From: Linanthus parryae
Lineage: Eukaryota > Streptophyta > Magnoliopsida > Ericales > Polemoniaceae
Reading direction: 5' to 3'
Assembly (NCBI GenBank): GCA_023055425.1
Contig: JALGPY010000002.1
Coordinates: 50,553,321-50,617,320, forward strand
Length of the DNA: 64,000 bases
A model generated the notes under the pieces. The model saw only the letters and a program-made list of their open reading frames with translations. It ran no database searches and was not told the DNA's origin. Shown in pieces: positions 46,801 to 58,625 of this stretch; within the stretch, counting starts at the first letter, position 1; each line of letters opens with the position of its first letter. Both the position numbers and the translations under genes were made by a program.

Positions 46801-47124
46801 AATAGGTAACACTAGCAAAGATAACTTTCATGAATTATAAAATCTCCAAATTATTTTAAATAAAATACTTTGTATAAATCACTTTTAGAAAACTACCAGT
46901 ATGTCCTAGATTTACAAAATGAGTTTCATATAGTATCATCTAAGTTTAAAAAACTACAAAATAACCCCAAATTAAAAATATATCCTTGTAGATGTCAAAT
47001 GACATCCTTATATTTTAAAATAAAGAAAAGTCATTAATAAGTTTGAAATATAAATTTCTAGAAAATTTTCAAATATATTTCTGAAATGACCAAATAACCC
47101 CTTACTTAAATACGGGGTATTACA
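43844..47124 (-). repeat. LTR1 of the array, complete
   Basis: About 3281 bp. Its start (TGTAATACC, 47124) abuts copia integrase sequence. Confidence 0.88.
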
Positions 47125-48772
47125 GCTTCTCTACTTCATTTTTGAATTCTTTGAACACTTTAAAGGATTCGGATTTTGCCCTCATAAGGTACACAAATCC
47201 ATATCTACTGTAATCATCAGTAAATGTAATGAAGTAGACATGACCACCCCTGGCTGGCGTGGCAAATGGCCCACATACATCAGTATGTATGAGTGCCAAT
47301 TGCTCACTAGTCCTCTCACCTTTCTTATTGAAAGGGGACTTTGTCATTTTTCCCAATAAACAAGCCTCACATGTCTCATAAGATTCAAAATCAAATGAGT
47401 CTAGTAGTCCATCCTTATGGAGTCTAGATACACGTTTCTCATTTATGTGGCCTAAACGACAATGCCATAAATAAGCAGGATTTAAATCATTTATTTTAAT
47501 CCGCTTGGTATTAATGTTGTAGACAGGATTGCTTGGATCAAGGACATAAAGTCCATTAAATAATTGCGCACTAAAATAGTGAATATTATTTAAATAAAAG
47601 GAACAACAATTGTTCTTTATTGAAATAATAAAACCATCCTTGTCCAAACAAGAAATAGAAATAATGTTTCTGCTCATAGCAGGCACAAAATAGCAATTAT
47701 TTAATTCTAAAACTAATCCTGAAGGCAGAGATAGCTCGCACACGCCTATGGCCAACGCAGCAACCTTTGCTCCATTCCCAACGCGCAGATCTACCTCTCC
47801 TTTAGCCAATCTCCTACTTCTCTTTAGATCCTGCATATTTCGACAAATATGAGATCCACATCCAGTATCTAATACCCATGATGTAGAGACAGTTAAATTG
47901 ACATCTACAACAAAAATACCTGGTGGTGGTGGAATCACTATTCCAAGCCTTTTGTCCTCCAGATATTTTGGGCAGTTCCTCCTCCAGTGTCCAGGCTGAC
48001 TGCAGTAGTGACACTCACCTTTAGTCACGGCCTTGGCAATGCCACCAACAGGCTTAAGGGCAGGTTCCTTGGACTTGGCAACTGACTTGCCTTTGCCCTT
48101 GGAGGAAGAGGCAAACCTTTTGCCCTTTCCTTTCTGTACCATCATTATGGCCTTGCCCTTACCCTTGTTGATGCTCTGTTCAGCCGTCCTCAACATGTTG
48201 AGTAAATCTGGCAGTGGTTTAACGATATCGTTCATGTTATAGTTCATAATGAACTGTCCATAACTCTCGGGCAACGATTGCAACACGAGATAGGTTGCCA
48301 ACTCTTGGCCGAACGGGAACCCTAGTCGGGCGAGATTCTCCAAGTACCCGATCATTCGGAGTACATGGGGTCCCACCGGGTTCCCTTCTGCCAGATGACA
48401 TTTGAACAGTGCCTTTGAGACCTCATACCTCTCTACCCTCGCCTGCTCTTGGAAGAGCTGCTTTAGATGTTCGATCATATCGACAGCATTCATGTTTTCG
48501 TGTTGCTTCTGAAGCTCAGAAGTCATGGTTCAAAGCATAAGGCAGGCCGCATCATTAGCGTCATCTACACGCTTTTGATACGCCTTTAGGGCAGCAGGTG
48601 TTTGGTTCTCTGGACCTTCTGGAACATGCTCCTCTATTGCGTACAGTTTCTTCTCTTGCTTGAGAACAATTCTCAAGTTTCTGTACCAATCAAGAAAGTT
48701 AGTTCCAGAGAGCTTGTCCTTCTCAAGGACAGATCGTAGGGAATGTTGTGAACTCGATGAGTTGTTTGCCAT
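47125..48772 (-). pseudogene. Copia C2 gag, protease and start of integrase
   Basis: ATG 48772 (MANNSSSSQHSLRSVLEKDK) opens gag. One TGA at 48530-48532 interrupts it after CLML and the frame then continues (MTSELQKQHENMNAVDMIEH). The zinc knuckle CHYCSQPGHWRRNC (C-x2-C-x4-H-x4-C) is near 48012-47971, the protease WVLDTGCGSHIC near 47880, and the GAG-pre-integrase domain LWHCRLGHINEKRVSRL near 47470. The integrase core starts with LALIHTDVCGPF and FTDDYSRYGFVYLM and is cut at VEKL by the array. The frame is otherwise intact, so a single nonsense codon and the array insertion are the main lesions. Confidence 0.92.
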
Positions 48773-50445
48773 TTGGAATTCTACAAAAAGGAAAATACGC
48801 AAGTTTTAGTATTTGTGAATTTTTGACTATATTCAATAATGGCTAGTTTATCAAATATAGCTCCCACTATTTTTCTACGGATTAATAACCCTCAAGATAT
48901 TAATGCGGAAAATATCCTTATATTTTCTAGTGGGCCAAGATCCATCTTTCATCTCCTTATGAGCTTGCTTTGGCAAGTCACTCATAATTTGACTACTTTA
49001 GGTAGGAACGATTCCAATTGCATCCCATATGCAACTCTTGGTTCAATCGGGCAAATAACTCCTTATTTATCCATCCATATGGATAATCCCAATTGATTGC
49101 CTCTAGGTTTCTTAATCAAATTAATAGCCTAGCTGTGTTCAACCTCTTATCTAAACAATTGCACATTGTTACGTGCCATTGCATTCCATCATTATGAACC
49201 AAGTCGCCATGCTTTGGCACGCACGAACTTGATAAATAATGATGATAATGAGTGTTTAAATAACGAGAAGGCAAGAACACAATATTTGAATTTTGAGGGA
49301 TTTTAATTCAATTTTTATTTGTTTTGTTGATCAATATCAACTAATCTATCTATTTGAGTTTGGGCACAACTCCAAATAATAGATCCGGGTTGTCTAATTA
49401 TCTTATTATCCTAATTGCATGCATCATCCATACACCAACCACACAAATAATAAGACAATAAAATTAAACAACCACAAAACAGAAATTAAACGTGATGTGG
49501 ATATGGACTTTTCTAGACTAAGATAATTCCAAGCCAATGGAATTATCTATGAACCCTAAACAAACACATCTCCATGCGTCTTGATCTTTTGGTCCATCCT
49601 TCATAGTCATGTGGAATGCTCCATGCTCCATGCTCCATCTTTTGTGGCTTCTTTGGCTTTGGGCTTCTTTTTCTCCAATCTTGGCTAACAATCTACTTTA
49701 TCTAGCACTAGCTAACTTCTATACTAAATAAAATAAATCTCACAAGTTGAGAAAAAAAATGGCACGCAGGCCATAAAACCCTAATTAATTATTACAAATA
49801 AATGATCAGCTCGCAGGCCGTAAAACCAAACCACAAAATAAAACATCCACATCAAACCACATCCTAAGGCCATATCCAATCACCATGCGATTTTCACATA
49901 AACAGTTAAAATCCAATTTTAACGCGCTTGGTCAATTTTAATTAATTTTAGGATTTCTAGGGTTAAAACGGTCCATGGGCCCAACAATCAAATTTCCAGG
50001 GCCCAACAAAGTGAACCATAAGGCCCTAGGGCCGGCCCGACCCAAAACCCACAAGGCTAGGCCCGCGGGTTAGGGCCGCCCGGCCCCTAGGGCGGCCAAT
50101 CTTGGGCGGCAAGCAAGGGGGGCGGTCCCTAGGGGGGCCGAACCTCCTTGAGGGAGTTGTTTCCAAAACAACTCCCTTGCTTGGTGCCCAAGTTTGGTTG
50201 TTTCCTTGTTTTGAGAGAACTCCTTCTTCCCCAAGGATGCGCAAACCCTAGATCTAAGATCCTAAAATTTCTCAAACTCACCAATTCATGCATCCAATGA
50301 AAAAATTGGATCTTGTTATGATTAATTGTTGACAAATTGCATCCTATGCTTGATTTGTCTTGTTTTACGCGATAAACAATCAAATTAAGGTGTAAAACAA
50401 CTAAAAACGTAACACATAAACCACATTTATGCTCTACGACCTGTG
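48773..50445 (-). other. Copia C2 5' leader
   Basis: 1.67 kb between the primer-binding site and gag ATG, non-coding. It includes a GC-rich stretch (50020-50160) with repeated GGCCGNCC motifs and upstream ATGs. A long leader is common in plant copia elements. Confidence 0.7.
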
Positions 50446-50457
50446 GCTCTGATACCA
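50446..50457 (-). other. Primer-binding site of copia C2
   Basis: TGGTATCAGAGC on the minus strand, one base after the 5' LTR end. Confidence 0.92.
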
Positions 50458-50458
50458 C

Positions 50459-51901
50459 TGTAGGGTTTTGATTCATGGATCACACAACGGAAGCATAATC
50501 AAACATAAAACCATGCAAAACCCTCCAAGGATCACAAGTCAAGAGACATAACGATGGTAAGGGTTAGAAATCATAAACACACATTTGGGTTCTCCTTTAT
50601 GACTTCAAACGCGAATTATGTCACGTTCTCTATAGTTGATCCACGCCTAGAGTTGATCCTAGATCTCCCAAACTCCTTGGTGCTAGCCCAGAATAGGAAG
50701 AGGAAGAATAAATCACGCAAAACGAGACCCAAAGGAGGGTCTCGGCCTCCTTTGGCCGACGGGGACGGGGCGGCGGCAAGGGGGCGGCGGCAAGGGGGCG
50801 TCGGGCCTCCTTGTTGCTTGCTCTCTCTCCTTTTGTTCTCTCCCACTCTTGTTATGTTCACTTAATGAGCATAAGTTATGTGGGAAGGAAGGAAGGAAGG
50901 TCCTTTATATAGTCCAACAACTCCTTGTTAACTACCTAAAGGACTTATTCTAGTCCTACTAGAATTCAATTTAGTCCCTTCCTTGCAAATTAGTCCCTAC
51001 TAAGTTTGCAAGGGTTTGCAAAGTGATCCTTCTAATTAATTAATCCAATTAATTAATTCCCAAATCTAGTTCAGCTCTATATAGCGTGTGACCCCATAGG
51101 TTCTATCTAGTTGGTAGCAACTATTTGCTAATATGGAGCGATCTCTAGCAAAACATCCATTCTAGCCAACTAATAGAATAGTCATCTTGACAACCTTTGT
51201 ACAAGTAATTGTCTCATCCCTTTGTCTCTATATCCGGATTGGACACGAGACATACAAGTCACACTCGTATATCCAATCCATAGTTTCTCGATCCATGGGA
51301 ATAGCCTTATTCGTGCAAATAACATCAATATCCTATATTGATTTATTTGAGTCTGGCCAGACATTCTATAAGCACTATCCCTCGAGTGGCCTAGGATATT
51401 TGCTCCCGTTATGTGGGAGGGACAAATCCTATCTACGTCCACTACGATCTCTAAGCTTGCTTCTTATTGTATCCAGTACACGCCTTTATAACTACCTAGT
51501 TACGGTGTAGCGTTTAACGCTACCAAGATCACAATAATCCACAACTAGAATATCTAGTGACTTCAAGTCTAAGGATGACAATACCATTGTACCGCGAGAA
51601 GCGCTTGTGACTCAACATAACGTGTATGTAGCCTTCTCGGAGATGGGTCAATCCAGTGCAACATTCCCTAATGCACACCTATGTGTTGGATCGTGATATC
51701 TCCATATCAATCCAACCCCATACTAGTCTATAGATGATTGTCCTATTAATCATTATACTCGACTAGGGATATTTAAGATAAACAACACAATTGTAGATCT
51801 AAGGACTTCATTATATTAAATATCCAATAAATAATAAATGAATTTCTAGCCACAAACAATTCATACTAAACTAGATTGCCTCTAGGGCATCTATTCCAAC
51901 A
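50459..51901 (-). repeat. 5' LTR of copia C2
   Basis: 1443 bp, nearly identical to 34673-36114. Confidence 0.95.
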
Positions 51902-51906
51902 AATTT

Positions 51907-53936
51907 ATGCTATTTTGTCACGTTTGATCGCACGGGTGTTTTTCATGTTGTTTTGACAGGAAACGGAACGTGCGCGATTAAGCGGAGAGGAGAACGAACT
52001 TCGGAACACGAATAAAGCTCTAGAAAGTGAAAGAAGAAAACAGAGTAGGCAAAGAGGAATCAAGAGAAAAAGAGAAAAAGAAGCGAAGGAAAATTGCCAA
52101 CAGGTCGCATGATCAGGAATTTCAGATCGTGCGACCTGGTCTGATACTTAGAATTTTTTGTGCAGCACAATTGAGGGAGCTCACTGTTTCCATGACTTGA
52201 GTGGCTGATTGTGCGTTCAGCTTAAGGAGATCGCACGATCTGGTTTTGGCTGATCGTGTGATCTGATTGAAGGAAAACAAGTCCTGGACGCAACTCACCC
52301 CAGATCGCACGATCAGGAATATCAGATCATGCAATCTCCTTAAAGAAAAATCACACGGACGAGGAAGGAAGGAAAATAGGCTAGATTTGGCTCAAAACTA
52401 CGTAGTTTCATATTAATTATTTCCTAAAACCTAATTTGGGAATAATTAATTCATGGGGGCTGATTTATTAAGGAGAGAGATTGATTCTACAACAAATCTA
52501 GCAACGTGAGAAGAGAAAAAACAAGATCAACGTGAAGAGAACGTGAGAAGAAGGAGGAGACGGAGAAGACAAAGCCACCATTGAAGCTTCTTGCGTTTGA
52601 TTTCTTCTACTCTCTCTCTTAGTCAATTTTAATGGAGAAACTCTTTGTTTTTGCTTATTCAACTATGAGTAGCTAAACACTTTTACTAGGCATCTCGATT
52701 TGAGAGCCTAGGGTTCATGTAAACGATGAATATTTTCCGGATTTGATCTTTGCTTCATGATCTATTGATTTCAACTTTTGAATCAATTATAGATTCTTGT
52801 TTATTTTAGTAATCCTAATTGAGTGACACGGTTAGGAGATAAAACTAGGGTTCAAGAACCAGGGTTTGTTCAATAGTTGATTCATGCTTAAAGTTAGCAA
52901 TATTTTAATTCAATTGTTCATGTACTGTGCTTAATACTCAGTGTTAATGGAGTAGCTAACCGGAAACATTGCTTAGTTAGCAAATGCACGATAGTGATTC
53001 TAACTAACTAGGACAAGAGAGTCAAACAAACCGGCCGATCTTTGCATCGAAGACCTGATCCTTATCCCATATCCTATCCCATCTGCAAGTCACTCTAGTG
53101 CAAGACTTACTACTGTACTATCTAGCGTGCTGCGGAGGAGTGAAAACTGGTTCTTCTTAGTAACAGACCTTCACCCCTGCCAACCTAGTTTAGTGAACGA
53201 AACTATGTATTCCCAATCCAATTGAACTGGAAGCCCCGGAACCAGCAGCTGTAATATATTAAACAGCTGTGATGGCAAGGGAAGAGATTACTTAGTGGTG
53301 AGGGGCTTACGTCTGACTTTTGCTTCCAACCATAGCTGCAGTTCGAGACTTGAACATCAATCCCGTATCACTGAGACTGAGAAGAGACGTGTTAGGATTG
53401 GCCAAGTGCGGGTAGATTCGGTAGGTGAGATTCGGCTGTTTGGTGCAATGGTGGACCGACAGGACCCGTTTCCGTGCATGTCGTTAGCTTACTAGAACGG
53501 ACCGGTAGACACAAGAGGCCGATAGGAGATTGTAGTCTACCGTGAAGTAGAATGACTTGAGACCGATAGGAGATAGTCAGCGCTGTTACCCGGCTTAGTT
53601 AGATTAAAGTTAACGTGTTGCTCAGATAATTCGGAAATCGTTTACAACCCTAGTTGATCAACGCGATTGCCTAGTCCTCTCCATTAATTGATTAAGAATT
53701 CTTCTTAATTCCAGTTTACTATTATTTCCTTCTTTACTACAGCCACTTGTTTAGGGGTGGCAACACCACAATTCACACGCTTTTTACTCTGGTTACTCAG
53801 TGAACTGCGCTATTTTGTTAATTATAAACTTGTTGCGAGATTGTCCTCGAGGGTTCGACAACCCGGAGTCCTAAAAATACTCCACTCTTACTACTTGACC
53901 GTGCACTTGCGTAATACGCGCTAGTAATCCGCGTCA
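51907..53936 (+). repeat. 5' LTR of Gypsy-B, second part
   Basis: Joins 34672 and ends GCGTCA. The combined LTR is about 2190 bp, longer than the 3' LTR because the latter has lost a block corresponding to about 53013-53346. Confidence 0.92.
52098..52336 (+). promoter_or_regulatory. Cluster of CAGATCGTGCGATCTG-type palindromes in the Gypsy-B 5' LTR
   Basis: Variants of GATCGCACGATCTGG and CAGATCGTGCGACCTGG occur about six times (52105-52335), and again in the 3' LTR at 58979-59212. The dyad differs in sequence from those in Gypsy-A but is similar in length and clustering. Confidence 0.55.
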
Positions 53937-53943
53937 AGTTTTT

Positions 53944-53960
53944 TGCGCCGTTGCCGGGGA
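53944..53960 (+). other. Primer-binding site (tRNA-Asp type) of Gypsy-B
   Basis: TGCGCCGTTGCCGGGGA lies 7 bases after the LTR end. Athila-type elements have TGGCGCCGTTGCCGGGGA, complementary to the tRNA-Asp 3' end; one G is missing here. Confidence 0.8.
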
Positions 53961-54070
53961 CAACGGTTAACAAGTATTTAATTAACAATCAGTTTAGTTT
54001 ACTTTTTATTTTTGTTCTGTTCACTATCTGTTACCTCACGGGTTTGCTAGTGCTGTGATCTCAGGTAACG

Positions 54071-55423
54071 ATGGCAGAGGGCGAAGAGCCGAGTAGCCCC
54101 ACTCGAGAACAGATGGAAGCCAGGTTAGTTGAGGCTGAAGAATTACTACGGGCAACAATGGCTAGGCAGTACTCAAAGCCATATAACAAGTCTGGGAAAA
54201 CGATCATCTAGGCATTTGAGGCGAAGCTGAAAGGAACTGAGCCAGCTATTGTGGCGCCACCAATTCAAGCAGAAAATTTCTGCCTCACGCTCTCCACAAT
54301 TCAGTTCATACAAGAGATGGGAACCTACTCTGGCACAAATGATGAAGATCCTCATGCATTCATCGGAAAATTTCAGAACACATGCCAGGTAATACGCTAC
54401 AAGGGGGTCACTGCTGAATCACTTAAACTGCTGTTATTTCCTCACTGCCTCACGGGAACTGCTAAAGATTGGCTGGATTCTTTGCCTTCCAAATCAATCA
54501 CAACGTGGGAAGATTGTGTCTCTCAGTTTATGTGCGAATTCTTTCCAATATCACGTATGATTCAGCTGCAGAACGAGATATGGAATTTCAGGCAAAAGCA
54601 GAATGAATCACTCATCACAGCATGGGAGCGCCTCACTTTATTATTGCGTAAATGCCCCAATCATGGCATTGAAATAGCTCATATCATTCAGGTATTCTAT
54701 AATGGGCTTGACAAGGCTGATAAAAACAAGATCGATTTGGAAGCTAGAGGAAGATTCTTGTTCAAATGTGATGTGGAGGGTGCATATGAGTTGATAACAC
54801 GTGTGGTTGAGCAAGAGGAGAGCTTGGATTATGAGTGCCAGCATCAAGAACCGATGAAGCATAGCTCACTGGCACATAGCATGGTTTAGGTGAATGCGGT
54901 GGAGGTAGTGCATGAAGTAGCTAGTCCAGAGATGCATCAGCAGCAGCCAGTACCACCTTCAGATTTGACCGAGATGACAGGGATAATAAAGGTAATGGCT
55001 CAGCACATGACGGACATGTCCACACCTGTTAGCTCTTTGGAAATTGCACTTCAGGTGGCTCAAGCAGAAATAAAAGATCTGAAAGAGAAAATCGAACAAA
55101 GAGCACCAAGAAACATTGTTCGTACTTCTGAGGAGCAATCTCAAGCCATCAAAACTCGAAGTGGTATTGCACTTGAGGATCCACCATATCCGAGTCATGC
55201 CAGAGCTACAGCATCTAAGGCAAAGGAACATGAAGTCTTCTATTCTGAGAAGACACCTGTCATGATCCCCCAATCAAAGGGCATGACTCATCAGGATGCA
55301 GAGAAATCTACTGAGTTACCACTTCCATCTCCTTCTTCTTCACCAGAAATACCATTTCCATTGCGTACTAGGAAGAAGAAAGACGACTCTGAGGAATACA
55401 GGCGCTTTCTAAACGTGTTCTAA
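54071..55423 (+). pseudogene. Gypsy-B gag, two in-frame TAG codons
   Basis: ATG 54071 (MAEGEEPSSPTREQMEARL) opens one frame of 450 codons broken only by TAG at 54209-54211 and 54887-54889. The retrotransposon gag core shows EDPHAFIGKFQNTCQVIRYK, LLLFPHCLTGTAKDWLDSLP, SITTWEDCVSQFMCEFFP and ESLITAWERLTLLLRKCPNH, the pattern of Athila/Tat gag. The C-terminal third has a coiled-coil stretch (SSLEIALQVAQAEIKDLKEK) and a Pro/Ser-rich linker. Gag would form the virus-like particle and package RNA. A single frame with few lesions suggests modest age. Confidence 0.88.
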
Positions 55424-55935
55424 AAAATGCACATTAATATTCCGTTGATTGAGGCACTTCAAAAGATGCCAAAATATGGAAAGTTTATTAAAGATGCAGT
55501 CCTAGGTAAAAAAAAGCAGTGGATGAATTTCAAAGAGTTAACTTAAATGAACGTGTTAGTTCATGTGTTTTGCATGTGCTACCTAAGAAAAAGAAGGATC
55601 CATGTAGTTTTTTCATTGAAGCTACCTTGGGTGACGCCTACACTGGAAGGGCTCTCTGTGATCTGGGAGCGAGCGTGAATTTGATGCCGTTATCGGTATT
55701 CAAAAAGCTAAGTGTGGGGGAGCCTCCAAGAACCTGTATCACTCTCCAATTTGCAGATAAATCATCCAAGAGAGCCTGTGGGATGATACAGGATGTCTTG
55801 TGAAATTTGGCAGGTTGATAATTCCGGCTGATTTTGTCATACTAGACATGCCAGCAGGTGATGTGCCTATAATTCTGAGTAGGCCGTTCCTAGCGAGTGG
55901 TCGTACTCTCATTGACGTAGAGAATGGGAGCTGAT
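55424..55935 (+). pseudogene. Gypsy-B retropepsin-type protease, frameshifted
   Basis: After the gag stop, MHINIPLIEALQKMPKYGKF continues in frame. An indel in an A run near 55508 shifts to the frame carrying GRALCDLGASVNLMPLSVFK, the active-site D-L-G-A-S of plant Athila/Tat proteases. A second frame change near 55800 leads to [20 protein letters not shown]. The family motif order is complete to about 55935. Reverse transcriptase would follow in an autonomous element but is absent. Confidence 0.85.
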
Positions 55936-58611
55936 TATGAGGGTCAATGATGACATTGAGACGTTTCGGGTCTTCAAACCGACACCCTAATACTCGTGGG
56001 AGTATCAACCAGGGGTTCCATTTTCTGTGCCAGTGAAGCGTCAAATCCCAGAGTTTTCGCAAGGGGATCCACCTGATTTTTGGGAAAGGAACAAGCCATC
56101 AACTCTGCAAGCACATGAAGCAGTGTTCCAAATTCAGCACAGGAAAGCAAAGTTGGAAGCGGCACAATGTGCCAAACCACCCTCGTGAGGTGGCATAGGT
56201 AACATGGTCGGGCCGTCGACCTTAAATTACAAGCGCTGCTTGGGAGGCAACCCAATGTAGAGTAGGATGCTTTTTATTTTTGTTTTATTTATTTATGAGT
56301 TCTCTATATTTGACTAAGAGGGGTGATAGAGAGTGGACTAATTTTTTCAATCAGTGTGCAGGGACACAGGTACAGAAGACGCACCGGATTCCCCTTCTTG
56401 ATGTGTGTGCTTAAGATTGCACGAAATTGTGGAAAGAAAAAGCCCCACGGGAGTATGCATAAAAGATATAGATAATTGCTCGAGGTCGAGGAGCAATTCC
56501 AATATGTTGAGTTCCACTCGCATGAGAGGGCTACAGTTTATATCTTAGCTGCACATCGGAATCCGGGCACGTAGAGACTTCTCCGGAAATTGTCAACGGT
56601 CCACAAGACCCCTTATTGTTGAAATTTCGCGGCAACGGTGCCCATGTAGGTCCGGGCACCCAGGTTCCTCTAACTCTCTCTCTTGTTTCTACGTTTGGAG
56701 CACTGAATGTTGAAATCCACCGCCTGCACATTTAAGCGATGAGTCCTCCTTCATTATCTCTAAATTCGTTGAGGACAACGAAACACTTAAGTGTGGGGGG
56801 GGGGGGTTGTATCTACCTTCACTAGCCATGTCTTTGTTTGCATCGCCTTGTTACATATAGTTATCTGTTCGTATTGTGTTGGTTTGTGGTAGGATTGTGT
56901 AGTTTATGCATTTTATTAGCACTTTTACTTTATTGAGTCCCCTACCCAAAAAATGTGCTTAATCGAGTTGGCCAAAAGCATTTAGAGTCTAGGAAAATAT
57001 GAAAATACGAAAAAAAAAACTTTTGAGAAAGGGAAATCGGAGAGAGTGAATGTGGAGAGGGCTTAATGATAGAATTCCTTAGGAGTATGAAAATCTGAGG
57101 TGAGGTAGACTCGAGAATCTGGAGTAGGAAGACTTATAGGGCTAATGCACATTAGAAACGCGAGTAGCTGCCTTTCAGACTGGTTATCCTACTAGCGCTA
57201 CACCACCGTCACTTAGGTAGTCGTCAACCCTCCTCGTAGTGGCAACAGAACAGCTGTGCGAGTGATGATTATGGGGGCCTCACGTCCCGTCTCCATCTCC
57301 TAGGTCCACTAGTTATCCCTATTGATCCGTTTACCCCTTTTATTCACAGCCTCTAGCCTAGGAAGCCTTTCATTGTGACTTTCATCACTTGTTAGAATGG
57401 TCCTTTCCTATGCGTCATGATAGAGGGAGTTGAGTTAGGGAGGTTCGATGAGGGTGAGCTGATTTGATACATCTTACGTGGATTCTCTTACATGTTGTCT
57501 TTTGAGGGGATGTGAGGGTGAGTTAGAGACGGTAGCACACTTCGGTGTGGCGGTGAGTCGTGTCCTTACACCACAATCACAGGTGGAGTACCGTAGTGCG
57601 TAATATTTCTTCCGCACGTCATGGGGTGGGGGTTAGTTGATCTTATAGGAGGTCGTTCTTATGCTTTATTTATATTCTCTATATCTTAGGTGATGAGGAG
57701 GACCGATTGGAAAAGCACGTTTACACATTGACTACTGGGTTCGTGATTTGCTTTGCATCAAGTGTGGGGGTGTCGACATCTATGTTATTACATCACTGAT
57801 TTGACAAATTCCACCCCCATGTTATCTAGTTTTGACATTTGATCTCCTCGGATATTACTATCGTATTGTCGGCTCCATGTGCTTAATGTTATTGTGTGGA
57901 AATGAAAAAAAAAAGAGAAAAAAAAGAGAGAAAGTAAAATAGAAATTGAAAGTGAAAGGGAATAAAGGAGCAAGCTTGAAATTGAAGACCGGGGAGACTA
58001 GCTATTGTTCGAGATCACTTCTTCACATTTGTGGTTGCGAGAACGGCGTTGCACCAAGATTGAGGGAATGAGGGCTGGAGTAGTGAGATTCGGCGTGGTT
58101 CCTTGGATTTTGGTGAGGGAGTGTGAGAATCAGGTTTTGTGAGTTATATCATGACGTCTAGGACTACGCTTCTAAATATCCTATCCTACCTTTCCTAAGC
58201 CGTCAACAGTTTTACCCGTAGATAAATAGCTCGGATGGTAAGTTCTAGGGATACGTTTGATGAGTGTGCGTAAGCAATTTATTTTGTGTTCGTGCCCGTT
58301 CTGTCTAACGAAACTGGCCGCAAGTTCTACCGATCACCAAAGTTATAGAATTTCCGAGGGAATATGAGAGCCTTATGACTTGCCGGTTTACTTTTTGAGA
58401 TTGCCCGATCTCTAACTTAAAAGAAAAAAATATTTGTGTTGTTTCAATTTTTGCATTGTTTGATAATCGAGTTGCATTGTTTATAGTCATATGGATTGCA
58501 TGGGTGTGTGTGTTGTGTGTGTCACATGGATAGAGGAGTGGAATGCAATTCGGTGGATTGAAAATTATAGTGTGGGATATGTTTTAATTTTGCTCGGGAC
58601 GCGCAAAAAGG
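55936..58611 (+). other. 3' internal non-coding region of Gypsy-B
   Basis: 2.7 kb without a credible ORF apart from a short Athila-like tail near 56020-56190 (VPVKRQIPEFSQGDPPDFWE) and the block GGTCGGGCCGTCGACC...GGGAGGCAACCCAA (56207-56253). AGTGTGGGGG tracts occur at 56790 and 57762, with another in the protease at 55711. A purine-rich stretch lies at 57903-57965. Several blocks are collinear with Gypsy-A. Confidence 0.65.
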
Positions 58612-58625
58612 TAGTGTGGGGGATT
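58612..58625 (+). other. Polypurine tract of Gypsy-B
   Basis: AGTGTGGGGGATT directly before the 3' LTR. Confidence 0.75.

Larger units (their letters stand above)
37121..47124 (-). mobile_element. Tandem array of a non-coding long-LTR gypsy-type element, period 4451 bp
   Basis: Any landmark repeats at intervals of 4451 bases (for example 37270, 41721, 46172; 39394, 43845). Read on the minus strand from 47124: LTR1, internal, LTR2, internal, then the first 1.1 kb of LTR3. LTRs begin TGTAATACCCCG and are about 3.28 kb. Each internal region is only 1170 bp, with a primer-binding site TGGTATCAGAGC at one end and a polypurine tract AAGGGGGATATAA at the other, and no ORF. The palindrome AAGCTTCGGGGACGAAGCTT precedes the polypurine tract, as in the 3' part of chromovirus (Tekay-like) elements. 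Copies differ by few substitutions. It inserted into the integrase coding part of copia C2. Confidence 0.88.
34673..51901 (-). mobile_element. Copia C2: complete LTR-to-LTR Ty1/copia element, pol split by a 10-kb array
   Basis: Flanked by AATTT at 34668-34672 and 51902-51906 (exact). Minus-strand order: 5' LTR (51901-50459), primer-binding site (50457-50446), leader, gag-protease-integrase start (48772-47125), tandem array (47124-37121), reverse transcriptase end and RNase H (37088-36129), polypurine tract, 3' LTR (36114-34673). The two LTRs differ by a few scattered substitutions and one base in length, so the insertion is young compared with C1. The host is the 5' LTR of Gypsy-B. Confidence 0.95.

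Noticed and set aside
50446..50457. tRNA-like sequence at primer-binding sites
   Set aside because: Only 12 bases complementary to initiator tRNA-Met next to an LTR; not a tRNA gene. The same applies to 39381, 43832 and 53944.
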